A stretch of DNA of 64,000 bases from Heterodera schachtii (taxonomy: Eukaryota; Nematoda; Chromadorea; Rhabditida; Heteroderidae), in NCBI GenBank assembly GCA_023374025.1, contig SIJG01000071.1:248001-312000 (forward strand). The letters are read 5' to 3'. Numbering within the stretch: position 1 is the first letter of the stretch; the number at the start of each line of letters is the position of its first letter. The notes below the pieces were generated by a model. The model worked only from the letters and a program-made list of their open reading frames with translations, did no database searches and was not told where the DNA came from. The position numbers and the translations under genes are program-made. This document shows positions 1 through 10,894 of the stretch, one piece after another.

Positions 1-333
1 TTTCTTTCTTTTTTATTTCTTTATTTTTCGATGTTTTTTTACTCTTTGATTTTTTTTCTTCACTTTTTTATTATATTTTTTTATTAAATTTTTGAGTAAA
101 TGATGCTTTTTGATAATTTTCTATATACTCATTCCTATGTTTAAATCCATTTCCTGGATTTGGTTAAATACACAAAAAACAATTATTTATAATTTATTCC
201 GGCGAATCATTTCTCTTCGATCGATCTCCCATTAATTATTCCATTTGCTTTCATTTCCAATTTCCACACATTAGCCGGATACATCCCTTTTAGCAAATTG
301 ACCAATAATTGTCCATTTCTAATCATTTATTCA
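1..333. other. AT-rich upstream region of the GT31 gene
   Basis: Begins with a T-rich, low-complexity stretch and has no convincing coding sequence. It presumably holds the promoter of the glycosyltransferase gene that starts at 334. No TATA box or trans-splice acceptor could be assigned with confidence. Confidence 0.4.
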
Positions 334-2581
334 ATGGGTGGTCTTTGCAATTTGCTCAATTTTCTTTTGGTTCCCATTGTTATTCTATTGATTTTCAATC
401 CGTCCACAAATTCGGCATCGCATTTTGAACAGGTGGGCAAATGATGAGAGACGCAAATCAAACAATTAACTAATTGATCTAAATTGGTCATTAGGAGTTC
501 CAAATTGAATTCAAAAACATCCGTCTCAAATGTCGGGCGGAGTTCGCCAATTCGTGTCCGGAAGAAACGCAACTGATCATTTTGACAATGTCGCGGAGGG
601 ATGCGTTTGAGAAGAGAAAGAGCATCAGACAAACGTGGATGGACGACTCAGTACCATTTGATAAAATAAATTAATCATTAAAAATAATTTAAAAATAATT
701 TGGGTGTCCGGAGAAGTGATTCGCTTTTTGGTGGCCGACCCATCGCACGGCGAAGCGGAGAATGTGCAGCAAAAGTTGGAGGAGGAGCAGAGAAAGCACG
801 GCGATTTGGTGCTTTTGCATGGCTTCAACGACATTTACAGGCACATTCACTTAAAGGTGATTCGAATAAAGAAAATATGAAACAAAATTCGGAAATAATA
901 AAATTACGGTAAAGCATTACCGTAACCAGAAAAACCTGCGCCGCCGGGAAAAATCCTGGATTAGAAAATTTTTGTAAAGATTTTAAAAAATTTACCCATT
1001 TTTTCTTGGAAATTTAAATTTTTCATTTCGGCGCAGGGGGTGGGGGGGGGGGGGGGGTGGCGGCACGTCCCCTGGGTACGGACGGGCCTGTACAGGAGCT
1101 AATTCAGGATTATGTGTAAACATATTTTGAATCAAAAAGTCAAGGACGTACTGTATTTGTTAATGCATTTGTTTCAGTGGTACGGTGGCCTCAAATGGCA
1201 ACAATTGTTCTGTGCCAATGCCAAATGGGTGATGAAAGCGGACGACGATGCCATTGTTCATCTTCAGCGTTTGGCCCATTGGACGGAGAACAAACTCAAC
1301 AGAATTGTCGAACAAAACCCACTCGTTCATTTTGGAAACGTTCAATATTCGGCAAATCCAATCCGAGATCCAAACCACAAATGGTAACGAAAATTTGCAC
1401 GAATATGCGATTCGTACACCCAACTCGTACTGTATTTTCAGCAACAAAAAAAAATACTAAAAAATTTAAAAAAAAATATTTTTAGTAAATACTTCTTCCA
1501 TTTCGCTTACTCGAAAGGCTAAAATTTTTTAAAATTTCTAAAAGTTAAAGTTTCAATTAGAAGAAAATATCTTGGTATTATGTATAACAGTCCTTAAATA
1601 AATATTAAAATTTATTAAATTTGTTTTTTTTTTGTTGGTTATTAAGCCTACTTTCGAGTTTTAGAACAAAGCTAAAACCCTAAAAATTTTGAAAAAACCT
1701 ATTTTGACCTATTTGGGGTTTTGCCAACATTAATTAACAAAAATACAATTTAAAAGAAAAATACACCCCTAAGAATCGACCCTAAAATTTCAGAAAAACA
1801 GATCCCGAAACAAAAATTTTCTCAAAAATTCATTTATTTAATTTCTTAACAAAAATTTCTGATTTTAAAAATTGTGTATCTCAATACTGTTTGGCTTAAT
1901 ATTGTTGCTAAATTTTACGATTTTACATCCCCTTTATTTTGGCAGTTTTTAGCACCTAAAATTACTAATGTTTTGCTTTGGTTCCCTGTGAATGTTATTA
2001 TAATTTTTTTTGAAAAGTACGAATCGGATACAGTACGAATGGGAAAGTTCGAATCACATTTGTAGATTGATACCGTAAAATTTAAAAATTTCAACCGAAT
2101 TTATACCGTATAAATTAAAAATTTTAAACAAAGGTTTGTCTCGACGGATGAGTTCCCGGCGGATGTGTACCCAAATTATTTGTCGGGCTGCGTTTATTTG
2201 TCAACTTCGCCAGCAATCGCCGTCATTTTGGCACACACCCACGAAATTGACGGCTTTTATATGGACGACGTGCTGTTCACCGGCATTTTGGCCGAGCGGG
2301 CCAATGTGACGTTGTCCAACCAAAGGGCGCATTTTGTCTGGGCCACATCGGTGAGCGAAAGGCCAATTAACTGCTAATTACCCCAATATATAAAATTGTT
2401 AATTTGCATTCATTGATTTGCTTTTCAGTTTGATTTAAAGAGTGCTTTCTGTGAGGACGGTGTGCCGACGGCATTTTCTATGTGGGGCGCAGAAGTGCCG
2501 GAGGACTTCGAGGAACACTACGGCAGACTGAAGAAAAGAAATTGCAATGGAAATTTCTGGAAAATATTTTCACTCTTTTAA
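334..2581 (+). CDS. GT31-type beta-1,3-galactosyltransferase-like protein (type II Golgi membrane protein)
   Basis: Assembled from exons 334-432, 495-650, about 714-856, 1178-1383, 2134-2350 and 2429-2581, roughly 320 residues. The N-terminus has a short signal anchor (LLVPIVILLI) typical of a Golgi type II enzyme. Exon 2 ends with the IRQTW motif seen near the start of Galactosyl_T domains, exon 3 encodes FLVADPS, exon 4 has the metal-binding acidic triad (KADDDA), and exons 4-5 join to give KWFVS, followed by YPNYLSGC and a MDDVLFTGI segment like the family's E/DDV motif. Such enzymes move galactose or a related sugar from UDP-sugar onto glycans. Splice phases agree at the exon 1-2, 4-5 and 5-6 joins. 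The exon 2-3 join does not: exon 2 ends in phase 0 at the donor at 651, but the only acceptors near exon 3 (712-713 and 715-716) need phase 1. This could be an indel, an assembly error or an unusual intron. The exact acceptor sugar cannot be told. Confidence 0.8.
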
Positions 2582-3506
2582 ACGATAAGATCTTACATAA
2601 TTATTGAAAGTACTAATGTGTTTTGTCCTTTAATGGCAAATTTCGATGCTTTTTGTTTTGAACAAAAGAAAAAAGGATTAACCAAAAAGATTCTAAGTCG
2701 AAGATAAGAATTTAATTTCCTTGTTCTATTGAGGCTATTAATGACGCAAAAGAAAAACGAAGTTTTGTAGAATATAACTTAATAAATTGTGAAATCGAAT
2801 TTCTATTTTAGAAAAGTTATTAATTAGCAAATTGTCTAATTTTCTTGCGGCGCTGGCGCATTTCTTAAAATTGCCATTCCTAACTCATTTTCAAAAGGTT
2901 CAAAAATTATGAATTTTCATAAATCAGATTATTTTAAAAATTTGCTCAGCGGTTAATTTTCGTTTGGCAAAGTATGGGCGCCACTCTTTTCTGAATTGTT
3001 TGCCATGGGTTGAGAAATTCGCAATTTTTTTTTTTTGGTCTCTTCTACCCGAGTCATATGAAAATTCTATTCTCAGGCAGCTGTCTCTGCTCTGAAAAAT
3101 ACAGAATTACTGTTTTTTGTATTAATTATATATTTTTTCTTACGAAATAAAAAGCGAATTTTTTTAGTGTTATTTTTTTTTAAATAAAAACCCTTTCCTA
3201 ATCGCCTCAAGCAATAAATATGATTGTAGGCTTCTAAAATAAATGAAACTGTGCAAACAATTTTAATTCCAACGAGTTTTATTTCTGTGCTTTTTTTCAT
3301 TTTAAAATGATGCATAAAAAGAAATGCAAACACTTTTTGCTTTTATTCAATTAAAAATTCATTCTTTATGAAGTTTAAATTTGATATACTTTTTTTTAGT
3401 AATAATAATTTAATTAATATGAAAATAAAATTGCACATTATTTCCAAAATATAAATTTGTATTTCATTAATAAATAACAGAATTAATTCTTTTATTCCCT
3501 TCCGCG
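2582..3506. other. intergenic, no gene seen
   Basis: AT-rich sequence between the GT31 gene and the ShKT-domain gene. Open frames on the minus strand (for example 3073-3333) are short, rich in Lys, Asn, Phe and Ile, and show no domain or splice pattern. It should hold the 3' end of the first gene and the promoter of the second. Confidence 0.4.
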
Positions 3507-4686
3507 ATGTTTCCTGCAAATTCACTTCTTTCTATTATTCCCTCTTTTGTCACTTCGTTTTCCATTTTTCTCTTCCTTTTGCATTTTCTCCATTTTTCGG
3601 CCCCCCAAAACGTTGGCATTTGCAGTAGTAAGTGTAATTAATAATAATTAATTAATTAATTAATTCTTGAACAGCGTGCCTCGATGGAAGTTGTCCAATT
3701 GGTTTTTCATGCATCAATAATTGTTGTAAGTTTTTGAGTATCATTGATTATTTGGTGATTTCAACTTTAAAAATTTTGCCCGGTGAAATCCCAAATATTT
3801 ATTCGCGATTCAATTATTCACAATCAGCAATTTTGTAATAATACGTAATCTTTTACCATAATAACTCACAACATTGAAAGATAACTAATCTTATTTCCAA
3901 GGACAAGGAAATTTGGTGAAACCCAATGATGGACAACCAAAAAAAGGGGGGAGGGGGGGAGCAACGAAGCCCTCAGGCGTTGCGCAGTATTATTTCCGAC
4001 ACCTAAATACAAAAATTATTGCTAAAATATCGCCAAATGAATCAGCTTGAGAACATTAATTGTGTGAATTTCCTACATTTTTATTGCCTTTTTTATAATT
4101 TTGTTGTGTGACCCCAAAACAGGAAAGTACCCGAAAACTTTCCAATTGAAAAATAAAAAAAATTACAAAAGTAATTTTGATTTTGAAAAGATAGAAGCGG
4201 TACAGGATGGGCGGAATTTGCACATTAAAAAAGATTTTTGTGGTGCAATTCCGGAATTTCTTAGGGGTCACGGAATTCCATCCCTTTGGTGCGGTTACAC
4301 GCGACCATGGCACCCAAGGAAAATAGGACCCCTCAAAATAGTTTTTTATTTGAAAATAACAAAACGAGGATATGAAACTACCGAAAAACAGGAGAGGATG
4401 GAATTTGCCGTTAAAGAGTAAACAAAACATAAATTAAACATTTTAAATGTGCCAAATCTCGAAATAATTAGGCATTATTCCATCCTCCTCTTCCTCATCA
4501 ATTTCATCAACGACATCCGCGCCGTCTCCGCCGCAGTCGCAGTGCCAAGACAAATGGGCACCGAATTTGTGCAATTTTTACAAAATTACTGGAAGATGCC
4601 TTCAAAGTGGCTTCATCGTGTGGCTTATGATCAGTTGCAAGTCGACCTGCGGACTGTGCACTGCTCAAATTGTTTCAATTGGCTAA
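3507..4686 (+). CDS. Secreted cysteine-rich protein with an EB-like module and a C-terminal ShKT domain
   Basis: Three exons, 3507-3627, 3675-3725 and 4472-4686, join in phase (1, then 1) to give 128 residues. The start is chosen because it opens a hydrophobic signal peptide (SIFLFLLHFLHFSAP). Exon 1 ends GICS and exon 2 continues TCLDGSCPIGFSCINNC, a spacing of cysteines like EB or lustrin-type modules of nematode secreted proteins. Exon 3 opens with a Ser/Thr/Pro-rich linker and ends in a ShKT domain: six cysteines starting at CQD, with the typical final CxSTCGLC, then a short tail and stop. ShKT domains are common in secreted nematode proteins, including metalloprotease tails, mucin-like surface proteins and some host-directed proteins; the fold is named after an anemone channel blocker, but most family members are not toxins. 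No second enzyme domain is present. The 746-base intron 2 contains unrelated open frames, and a longer ORF overlapping exon 3 in another frame (4449-4757) is a shadow. Confidence 0.8.
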
Positions 4687-5400
4687 TCAAACGGAGGGAA
4701 AGTGACGAAAAATGTGACGTATTTTTATATTATTTTACTCAAAAACCATTAAAATAAAATTTTGATCAAAAGCAACATAATTTTATTGTAAATATCATTT
4801 GTTCTAAATATTCTTGAAGCCCGTGGAGGCCGCGAATTTTGGTCGCGCTCCACCCTGATTCACATATTATTTATCGGTGAAAAGCCCATAGATACAAAAG
4901 ACAAAACAAGCATAAAAAGGGGGCATTACAAGCTCAAGAATTAATTCTGAGCTTTTTACTTGCAAAAATTCGGCTTTGAGTGCATAAAAACATGCGAGTA
5001 AAAAAGCCAATGTAAAACTCTTTTCTGAATTGATCAATTTAAAATTATTATGATTATTTAACAAAATTAAAATTGTTTTTTGATTTCCCTTTATTATTAT
5101 TATATTATTTTTTTAACTGATTTTTAGTTAAAAATTGACACATTTTCGGGAACTCGCTCGCCTTCACTATGAAATTTTGCATTTTCCTCAAATGGAAATA
5201 AGCTCAATTTAGAGAACTGATTCAGCAAGAAGCTATGTATTAAATGCAATAAGAAAAAATAGCTTATCGACACAATTTAAATAATTTTTATTAAAATAAT
5301 AATTATATCAAAAAACATAATTTTTTCATTAAATTATTTTAACAAAATTAATAAATTTATAGTTTAATAGAACCCCAGTGGAAAAGAGAATAAAACGCGA
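4687..5400. other. intergenic with a short GC-rich hairpin
   Basis: AT-rich. The stretch at about 4819-4849 can fold as a hairpin (GTGGAG with CTCCAC, then CGCG with CGCG around a short loop). It could be structural or a repeat relic. A minus-strand ORF at 4867-5064 is hydrophobic but has no splice or domain support. Confidence 0.3.
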
Positions 5401-5402
5401 AA

Positions 5403-6022
5403 GTAATTAGGGGCCTATTTCAATTTCGGTCTTCATGTGGAGCAGCGATATGGGCATCTTCGGACTCAAATTAAAGAAAAGAATTTTAAGCAACTCAACT
5501 TCAAAAAATTAAACATCGAAGTCATTTGTTTACATCTTCGTTCGACAGAACAATGATAAAGGATTTTTTAAAAATTTATTTATGCTGTCTAACTCACACT
5601 GTCTGTTTTTCTTTTGTTACTCCCTCTCCCCTCCAAAAAATAGGTATATTTGGCAAAATGTTCGAAACTTTTTCTTCAAATCTTTAAACATTTTTTCGAA
5701 AAATCCTCAGTCAAAATCATTTTTTTGACAAAATTTTATAACAAATCGCACTCAAAATCTCAAAAAATTTCCGGCAGCGCCTATCGGCTCCCAACGTTCC
5801 CAAAAAGTTTTTTTGGAAAAACCGCGCACAAAAAAAAACAATTTTTTGTGGGTCTCACATCAGTGGAAAGATAAACGAAATTCATTACACGTGGACACTG
5901 TAAAAGCATTGGCCCAAATGAAGTGCAACTTCGATTTTTCGTGCTCAGACTTCCATAAAATGCTTACAAATGACAAGAAATTGATGACTTTGATTGTTTC
6001 AAAAGAAAAATATTACATTTAA
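5403..6022 (+). pseudogene. possible hAT-like transposase remnant
   Basis: Two short coding-like stretches on the plus strand. The first (about 5403-5550) reads FNFGLHVEQRYGHLRTQIK and continues to a stop near 5553. The second (about 5865-6022) reads WKDKRNSLHVDTVKALAQMK and ends in a stop; the pattern KRN-L followed by a valine-rich helix resembles the C-terminal dimerisation end of hAT-family transposases. They are not in one frame, are separated by stops, and lie in repeat-rich DNA, so a decayed transposon fits better than a host gene. The identification rests on motif memory only and could be wrong. Confidence 0.25.
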
Positions 6023-6992
6023 CTGATTTTGTTTGCATTTTTTCTGCTTTTAAAAAATGAGGATTTTTCATGCCAAATGAGGATTTTTTTTGAGGTATTT
6101 TAGTGGCAAATGAGGAATTTTTATGGCTGAAATGAGGATTTTCAAAATTTTGAGATCGAAACCCTGCTTTAGGCCATGGTGTCGAATTGTGGTCCCGATG
6201 GAAAAAAATTTATTTTAGTTTCTATTTTTGAAAACCTATGTCTTATTGAAAACTAAATTTGCTGAATTCCAGAAAAAAAAAACAAAAACAAAATGTTTTT
6301 AATCTTCTTGAAAATTTCTTCATTAAATTTCCGAGATGTGGCTAGGTAATTGAATTTTTTGTTCGGGCTCGGTCTCTAGTTATAATTTTGAAACGTCAAA
6401 TTTGGGTCCATTTTCGGAGATTTTCTTAATTTTTTTACACTTTTAAATTTTCGTTTGATTCTTAATGTTTGTTGGGGTGGTATGCTTGATGAAAATTTTC
6501 AGCTCGGATGGTCCATGAGAAGTAAATAAATTGACGAAAAATTTCATGACATTATAATTTTGAAACGGAGCATATTTAAAATCAATTGCAATAAGATTAA
6601 TAATTTTTTTTAATTATTGATTTTTTAAATGATTTTAAATGTTACTTAATGTGATGTCCTTATTTTTGGTAATTTTCGATGGCACCTATGCTCTTACGCT
6701 ACAAAGAAATAGTGCCTAGTTTTATTTGGTTTTTACTTGAGCTCGGATTTTAATGCATTTACATACGTCATTTTCTTGCCATAGAAACATTTATAAATCA
6801 TAATGAATTTGTCGAAATAAATTAATCTTACAGAGAGATGAAAAGAAAAAGCATAGAAAAGCATTTTAATTTTTTTAGGAAATGGGGAAACACGACAAAG
6901 TTTGGGTCCAATGAAAATGAAGTTTCGGCACTTTTTTCTATTTTGAGTTTTTTTGGGGTTACTGAAATCGCGCTAAGATTTCTTTAGCCTAA
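6023..6992. other. intergenic, repeat-like
   Basis: Starts with several imperfect direct repeats of ATGAGGATTTTT (6057-6145). A GGTCTCTAG motif near 6370 resembles the ends of the short inverted-repeat elements seen elsewhere in the window. No gene is supported. Confidence 0.35.
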
Positions 6993-7881
6993 TCAATCAT
7001 CATAATCATACTCATCTACAGTATCATTGTTGCGTAGGTCGTACCATACGACTTGGCAAGAACTCCAGTAGGTCAATGTTGGGCGTCGAGCACTAATCCT
7101 ACCGTAGCTGCTTCGTCCACCGTAACCGTAGCTGCGGTTATTTCTCGAACTGCTGCTGCTGCTTTTGCTGTTAGAGCAAGCGCAATTACAGTCTCCACAC
7201 CAACAGAAGGCGGGAATGGCTCTCAAAATTGATGAACACCATAATATACCTGCAGGAGCTTCTTCGACTGCTGCTACGGTATCTGCTACGACCGCTGCCT
7301 GATTTGCTGCTGTTCGCGAGGAGAAAAAAGGCAATGATCACCCAAATGATCATAATTAAGCTGATGCACTGCAGCCATGCTTCCCAATCAATCTTGCGAC
7401 GTCGCCGCCGCTTTTTTTGCAGTTGTTTAAGCACTATAAATACGGAGTATACGGTATTCGGTGGACAAAAAATTATACCTAACTATTATTAAAAATGGAA
7501 ATCTATTTTTAAGGTTTTAGAAAATTTTCTGAATCATTGCTTCTCCCGTGTTCTTCTCCTTGCCCATTATTTTCGTTTTTCTTCCCATTTCTGTTGGTGT
7601 TTCTCTTTTTTCTCCTCGTTTTTTCTGTTCGTTTCACTTTTGGCATTGTGCCGCCCAGTGCCATTTTTGAACAGTTCTGACAATGCGCCAAAACTGCGTA
7701 TTGCTAACCGCCAATTTGAAATTTGCACTATGTCATAAATTGGCACATTTTGCCAATCCAAATTGGCGGCATTTTTGGACAACAATTCATAAAATTGACT
7801 TTTCACTTCAATCACTTCATCTTCGGACGGAATTTGGCTCATTTTGATTTTATTGAGACTTTGCATTGCCTTCTCTACCAT
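6993..7881 (-). CDS. Unrecognised protein with one membrane segment and a Ser/Arg/Tyr-rich tail (model tentative)
   Basis: Exon 7638-7881 (possibly reaching about 7943) encodes a helical, soluble-looking region (LLSKNAANLDWQNVPIYDI). A donor at 7637 in phase 1 and an acceptor at 7434-7435 join it to exon 7433 downward, which encodes a run of basic residues (KKRRRRRK), a membrane segment (LIMIIWVIIAFFLLA) and a Ser/Arg-rich stretch. A further splice shifts the frame to a Ser/Tyr/Gly tail ending DTVDEYDYDD and a stop at 6993. That second junction is uncertain: a 28-base intron (donor after SSCR) or a roughly 100-base intron (donor after SGS) both give the right phase. The basic run before the membrane segment suggests the N-terminal part stays cytoplasmic. 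No family was recognised. The two halves could instead be separate genes. Confidence 0.4.
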
Positions 7882-7944
7882 CACCTTTGTTAATTGTGGT
7901 AAATATGGGTTGGTCAGAAAGTGCCAATTCCGAGAAAAAAAAAC

Positions 7945-8407
7945 TTAAGCAGAAACAGCATTATTAGAACGGGATACCAGTGTTTGGCGCCATTGAAATT
8001 GCTTTATTTAATCAAAACCAAAAAATCTGTGGTTACTAAAACTAGAGATTGGCGCGGGACCGTTCCGCGCCGGTTTTGCGGGATTCCAATCCGTAATCCA
8101 AGGATTCTCCTTTATCCCAAATAGTATCAGATTTCGCTTCCTTCTGGCAGCACATTTATTGCTTTTTTATTATTTGTTTTATTCTTTACCTAAATTGAAT
8201 TTTTTGTGATTTCAAGAATTGGAAATCCCATATGAATCCCGCAAATGAGGATACCGATTATGTGAGTATAAATTTAAATTTTAATTAACATTTATACATT
8301 ATTATTACCAAATGAAATGGTTGAATAATAAGCTAAATCTGTCGTTTATTTGCTGCATTTTGTCTTTTGCGCTTTCAAATTTCTTCGTTTGTGCCACTTT
8401 TTCCGCT
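7945..8407. other. intergenic with a short GC-rich repeat
   Basis: A segment at 8040-8110 starts with CTAGAGATTGGCGCGGGAC and contains GCGGGATTCC, matching the repeat class found at 29580-29690 and 30360-30440. The rest is AT-rich. No coding sequence is supported. Confidence 0.4.
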
Positions 8408-9750
8408 TTATTTGCCCTTTCTTCCGCCACCGCCGGCGCGATTCGGACATTCACTGATAAATTGAATTTTTTGTTTTAAAAATTTTTTACTAAAAAAAGA
8501 CGCTTAATTGTTTCAAAAGTTATAATGACAATGGAATTAATTTTTAGAGCCCCTAACAAATTCTCGGAATTATCAAAGAATGTTCCGAGTGCCGGAATTA
8601 GTCGAAACTTCCTCAATTTATTGGGCCCAATTTTGACATTTTTCACTCACCAATAAGCGGCGTCCTGTCCCGGCTTGCCCTGCGGCCCTTCGCGGCCCTC
8701 CTCGCCCGAATTGGCACCCGGGCCGGACAAACCGGGAGGTCCTGGCACTCCCTCGGCGCCCTGCTTGCCGGGCGGGCCCGCCTTGCCAGCCTCGCCCACC
8801 GGTCCGCCCTCGCCCAGTTCGCCAGGCGGTCCTCGAAGGCCCTTCCGTCCGATTGGCTTCTCAGCGTCCGTGCCCTTCTCTCCGGGTTTGCCCGCTGCGC
8901 CGGCACGGCCCTCCTCGCCAGGGGCGCCCTGCTCGCCCTCAGCGCCGGGGATGCCGTCACGGCCCGGGTTCCCATGGCTACCCTTTGACCCAGGCCTTAA
9001 AGAATTGAAGAAATTAAATTTAAATAACATTAGAAAATGGCGAGAAAATAAAAAATTAAAATTTGGCCAAATAAATTAAACCCAAAAATTGAATTTTACC
9101 TTCCGCGTTGTCCCGGTTTTCCAGCAATTCCTGGCGTACCAGTCGGACCCATTGGGCAATTCTAATTAAGAAAATTTTGTTATTTAAATGTTTAATTGTA
9201 TTAAAACCCACAATGCAGCCTTTGAACGGAGCATTGTGCCAATTCTCGGCAGTGATTCCGGGAATGCCGTCTTTGCCGGGAATGCCCGCCAGTCCGGGTA
9301 GTCCCAAATCGCCGGGAGGTCCTTGGGGCCCAGCGGGGCAGACATTCTCCGCCTTACATTCTAAAAGATTTAAAAACATTGATTAAACTAAAAATAAATT
9401 AAAACAAAAAAGTTGAAAATATTTTGAAAATTTTCGAATTTATACTCACTGCAAACGGGCACAGGCGCCGGCGCCGGTTGTGGGGCGCTGTAGCCGGCCG
9501 GCTGTTGTCCGGCCGCCTGGTACGACCCGTATGCGTTGCGACGTGCCCGGTTCGACGCCGTGCCTGCGCCCATTGCCAACATGTCGTGCCACATGTCGTC
9601 TGTCTCCAACTTGAAGCGGTCCATCTCCAGATCCAGCTCGGTCCAGATGGACTGGATTTCGTTGTACACCGACGCAATGCCGAACAGGCACAGAAGCAGG
9701 GTGGTGCCGGACAAGCCGATCACGCCGACAGTGGCTTTGTTGATGGACAT
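8408..9750 (-). CDS. Cuticle collagen
   Basis: Five exons on the minus strand (9450-9750, 9212-9360, 9100-9161, 8651-8995, 8408-8453) join in perfect phase to 300 residues. Order of parts: a short N-terminal tail, a membrane or signal-anchor segment (GTTLLLCLFGIASVY), a non-collagenous region with a conserved TDDMWHDML block, a subtilisin-like protease site (RARR), a Pro/Ala-rich stretch, a cysteine cluster (VCKCKAENVC), interrupted Gly-X-Y repeats beginning CPAGPQGPPG, a second cysteine pair (GCINC), a long Gly-X-Y block and a C-terminal cysteine pair (AAYCECP) with a Gly/Arg tail. Size and layout match nematode cuticle collagens, which are secreted by hypodermis, trimerise, are trimmed at the RxxR site and are cross-linked through the cysteines. 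The Met at 9750 is preferred because an in-frame upstream extension lacks ATG. The last exon codes for only 14 residues. The Gly-X-Y region is far more GC-rich than its surroundings, as expected from Gly/Pro codons. Confidence 0.95.
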
Positions 9751-10894
9751 TTTCAGGAGTTGGGATGACAAATTGAGAGAGGGAAAAACAATCCCTTAAA
9801 AATACACGCAGAGATTGGCAGTGAAATTACTAATAAAAATTTAATAAAACAAATTATTTGAATTTTGAGAAATAATCAGATTAACCGATTTTTATTTGTT
9901 TTCTTATCCAATTCTTTTATTGGATATAACAATAATTTTTTCAAGGAATTTTCGAGGTTAAAAATGTAAATTTATTTTTGACAACTTTTATTAAAATAAT
10001 TTCAAAAAGATTGATAAAGAAAATTATTGCATTTATCACAAAATAAACAAAAATTGTTCTGCTCCATTTTGGGTGGCATTCGTCATGATTTTATATGAAT
10101 CGGCCTCCTCAATGCTATTGCTACTGCTGCTTCAAAAACAGGCTTTGATAAGGCCGGCTTCTTTATTACTTTTATTTTTTATTTTTGGTTATTCCTCGAA
10201 CAAATCCAAAACTGAAGAGAAACAAGAAACCTGATCAGAAGAAAGAGCACTGATCAGATTTGTGGTATGTTCGGTCGTGGGATTTTTGCGCCGCGCGACG
10301 GATTTTTTCATTTGATAAGCGCATTTGGGTTTTGTTATCGCTTTTTCTTTTTTGCTTTATCCCTTTGATCCACTCTGATCACATCCATCCCGCAAATTCC
10401 TCCGATCATCGCCCCCCACCCGATGATATATTAAGCGAGTGATCAAACAATCCATCATCGTCCACCGCGGGGGCAGCAAAGTTTTACCGCTTGGGGTGCG
10501 AAGCGGCGACAACAAAAAAAAACAACAACAGCAATAAAACATCAATAAGTAACCTGTTTGTTTGGTGTGACTGACTTTAATGCCCAATATTTTAGACACA
10601 ATTAGTTAATCTAATTTTTAATAATTAATTAAGGAATTATTTGTGCATTTATTTTTCATATTAAATTTTAATTAAAGATTTTTTAGAGGGATAATTTTTT
10701 AATTTTAGCTTAAAACATTTTTTAATTGCTAGCATCTTAGAATATACATATGTATTAAATCTAAAACAAAGTTAATTTTTGGAAGTTTTATTTTTTAATT
10801 TTTTTTACAAGAATTTATATGATAATTTTTTGAATTCATTTCTAAAAATTCGGAATAATTTCTTTACATGTTTTTGTCAATTTCCCATCATTTT
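9751..10894. promoter_or_regulatory. region between collagen and receptor genes, probable collagen promoter
   Basis: This stretch is upstream of the collagen and downstream of the receptor gene. At 10210-10450 it is richer in GC and has a cluster of TGATCA/GATC-containing motifs (about 10231, 10250, 10365, 10377, 10403, 10440). Clusters like this may be transcription factor sites, but no factor can be named. No exon with a good splice pattern was found. Confidence 0.3.

Noticed and set aside
4101..4421. 106-residue plus-strand frame and its antisense partner
   Set aside because: Located in intron 2 of the ShKT gene, with no recognisable domain and no splice support.
4449..4757. 102-residue frame starting with a hydrophobic stretch
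   Set aside because: It overlaps exon 3 of the ShKT gene in another frame. The ShKT frame has a full six-cysteine domain, a good acceptor and matching phase, so this frame is a shadow.
4867..5064. Hydrophobic 65-residue minus-strand frame
   Set aside because: No ATG-supported gene structure, no splice partner and no family match.
8643..9079. Pro/Arg-rich frames on both strands over the collagen
   Set aside because: They are shadows of the GC-rich Gly-X-Y coding exon.
9424..9799. Long frames opposite and overlapping collagen exon 1
   Set aside because: The minus-strand exon 1 frame has the conserved collagen N-terminus and protease site; the others are shadows.
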